From CATQHP01 sp965214915 (lineage in GTDB: Bacteria; Acidobacteriota; Terriglobia; Bryobacterales; UBA6623): DNA of 64,000 nt. The stretch covers positions 620,001 through 684,000 of the forward strand of contig CBDCCP010000001.1 in the NCBI GenBank assembly GCA_965214915.1, read 5' to 3'. Position numbers and translations under genes: made by a program. This document shows positions 63,118 to 64,000 of this stretch, piece after piece. How positions within the stretch are numbered: the stretch's first letter is position 1; each line of letters begins with the position of its first letter. The notes below the pieces were generated by a model, which made no database searches, was not told where the DNA came from, and saw nothing but the letters and a program-made list of their open reading frames with translations.

Positions 63118-63921
63118 TCATGGCCCTGACGTCTCTTCGTCCACATCGTCGGGAAGAGACGCCACATCGTTCTCGGCCCCTCCTCCGATTTCCCGGACGA
63201 TTCCGAACGACTCTTTGCCGACACCGACTGAAATATCCCCCGCCCCCATGCGAAGGGTAAGACCCCAGACAGGCCAGCGGGAGAGCCAGACGCTGCTCCC
63301 CCCACCCCCATGCGAAGGGTAAGACCCGGTAGTGAGCGAGGCGCTTTTTCCAAGAGCGCTTGAATAGGGCCGTGGATGTATCGTTTCAAAAACATCGCCA
63401 TCGTTGGCCCTGCCATCTGATCCAAATGCTTCCAAGCCGCCTCGCCGACATAAACCTCACCATCTTCGGACTCGAAGGCCTTACAGAGTTCGCGCAGCTT
63501 GGGGTTCGGCTTGGCGTCGAGGACGACCAATACCGAAACGAAGCCGCTCTTGCGGCAGTCGCGCGGGAAACATTGTCGGGATGGGCTGCGTATTCAGGAT
63601 TCGTTCGTATTTCAGCCGAGTCTTATGGAGCTTGGTGAGGCTGGCAAAGTATGTATCCGCATCCGGCGCCAGACCTACAAGCCGCTCCAGCAGCGGCAAG
63701 AAGGGGATGCCTGGAATTTCCAACGAGCCAACGGGATCGCCGCTAAAGAATGCAGGCAGTTTTCCGGGGAACTCCGGGAACTCTGCCTTGAGGTCGAGGT
63801 CCGCAACGACCGTGCCAAGGATATAAACGCACGCGCTCTCTGAGAGAGCTACTCCTTGAGTCCCGCCTCCGATGGCGCGGGCCTTCTCCACCATTGCGAG
63901 TTGTGCCTGACTGAGCGCCAT
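63118..63921 (-). pseudogene. Decayed type II restriction endonuclease, ApaLI-like
   Basis: Three pieces. Piece 1 (63921 to about 63565): MALSQAQLAMVEKARAIGGG then DLKAEFPEFPGKLPAFFSGD and LHKTRLKYERILNTQPIPT. Piece 2, in another frame (about 63560-63310): CFPRDCRKSGFVSVLVVLDA, PNPKLRELCKAFESEDGEVY, GPTMAMFLKRYIHGPIQALL. Piece 3, back in frame 1 after a 62-bp insertion: LTLRMGAGDISVGVGKESFG, ending at 63118. From memory this matches the N- and C-terminal parts of ApaLI-type enzymes; the middle, where the PD-(D/E)XK site would be, is missing. Start ATG 63921 overlaps the preceding stop (TAATG). The family name is moderately sure; the decay is clear. Confidence 0.5.
63243..63327. repeat. 23-bp direct repeat pair
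   Basis: CCCCCATGCGAAGGGTAAGA plus CCC occurs at 63243-63265 and exactly at 63305-63327, 62 bp apart. It marks a 62-bp duplication or insertion inside the restriction pseudogene. Confidence 0.8.
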
Positions 63922-64000
63922 TAAAAAAACTCGAGCTGCCGAGAGGTTGGTCGAAAACCGGCCTCGACCGCGTCCGTGACCTGCCTCAACGCCGGGCTTA
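63921..64000 (-). CDS. C-terminal end of a gene upstream of the restriction pseudogene
   Basis: The minus-strand frame enters from beyond 64000 and ends SPALRQVTDAVEAGFRPTSR then QLEFF before TAA (63923-63921), which overlaps the pseudogene ATG by one base. The coupling suggests an operon. The position would fit a cognate DNA methyltransferase, but 26 residues cannot show that. Confidence 0.45.
   Translation of the reverse strand, partial: SPALRQVTDAVEAGFRPTSRQLEFF

Noticed and set aside
63243..63327. Two 23-bp repeats as a minimal CRISPR array
   Set aside because: Only two copies, spacing explained by a 62-bp duplication in a pseudogene, no palindromic repeat.
62700..63530. 276-codon frame containing the A-type carrier
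   Set aside because: The first part belongs to the restriction pseudogene remnant; the conserved carrier begins at ATG 63020.

Overview
The window is GC-rich, densely coded bacterial DNA. It most resembles an Acidobacteriota genome of the Solibacter/Bryobacterales type. The reasons are a giant NHL-repeat protein ending in the domain first described from Solibacter (TIGR03437 type), a DUF6152 protein, a PSD1/DUF1549-DUF1553 planctomycete-type cytochrome next to a DUF1501 protein and a sulfatase, and several Tat-exported enzymes. The lineage is an inference from domain content, because no rRNA or ribosomal marker lies in the window.

Layout. 1-2.7 kb: the end of an acidobacterial hypothetical gene, a DUF6152 protein, lspA and a small cytochrome c. 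3.3-14 kb: one 3,553-residue secreted protein with 12 NHL repeats, an Ig-like domain, 20 exact-length 98-residue PKD-like repeats, a second Ig-like domain, 6 NHL repeats and a C-terminal TIGR03437-type domain. 14.1-16.6 kb: lgt and an HtrA-type protease. 16.6-29.2 kb: a complete glycogen locus, with glgX-malQ-glgB leftward and glgA-glgP-glgC-fbp rightward from a shared intergenic region. 29.3-37.6 kb: an FAD (GMC) dehydrogenase with its Tat-exported small subunit, a sulfatase, a PSD1 cytochrome and a DUF1501 protein. 37.6-40.5 kb (leftward): a nucleoside hydrolase, an AT-rich secreted-protein gene broken by a stop codon, and a TPR protein. 40.6-46.1 kb: a degenerate DapA-like protein, Wzm/Wzt polysaccharide ABC exporter subunits and a GT2-GT4 fusion glycosyltransferase. 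46.1-51.2 kb: a small zinc-ribbon-like protein, an acyl-CoA mutase large subunit, and a porin / CuA-cupredoxin / di-heme oxidoreductase operon. 51.2-53.8 kb: three methyltransferase-like genes and tRNA-Arg(ACG). 53.9-64 kb: a thiolase, a selenocysteine peroxiredoxin, a Tat-exported rhamnonate-dehydratase-like/aldolase pair, DUF2905, a decayed IS5-type element, an acyl-CoA synthetase, an NHL protein, erpA-nadA and a decayed ApaLI-like restriction gene.

The most striking local signal is at 55120-55635 (minus strand). Two ORF pieces in one frame are separated by a single TGA exactly where peroxiredoxins have their peroxidatic cysteine. A perfect 7-bp hairpin with a GGC loop begins 16 nt after that TGA, so this is a strong selenocysteine candidate with its own bacterial SECIS element. 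Other notable points are the higher-order repeat structure of the giant gene, an interspersed GC/CT-rich repeat upstream of or inside gene starts, a 567-bp IS remnant with both terminal inverted repeats, and several genes whose -10-like boxes lie only 6-18 nt before the start codon.

How the genes fit together. The glycogen genes cover ADP-glucose synthesis, polymerisation, branching, phosphorolysis, debranching and glucan transfer, with Fbp supplying hexose phosphate. LspA and Lgt, which act in succession on lipoproteins, flank the giant secreted protein. ErpA probably supplies the iron-sulfur cluster of NadA. The PSD1/DUF1501/sulfatase and porin/CuA/di-heme groups point to periplasmic carbohydrate and redox chemistry that cannot be assigned to substrates from sequence alone.
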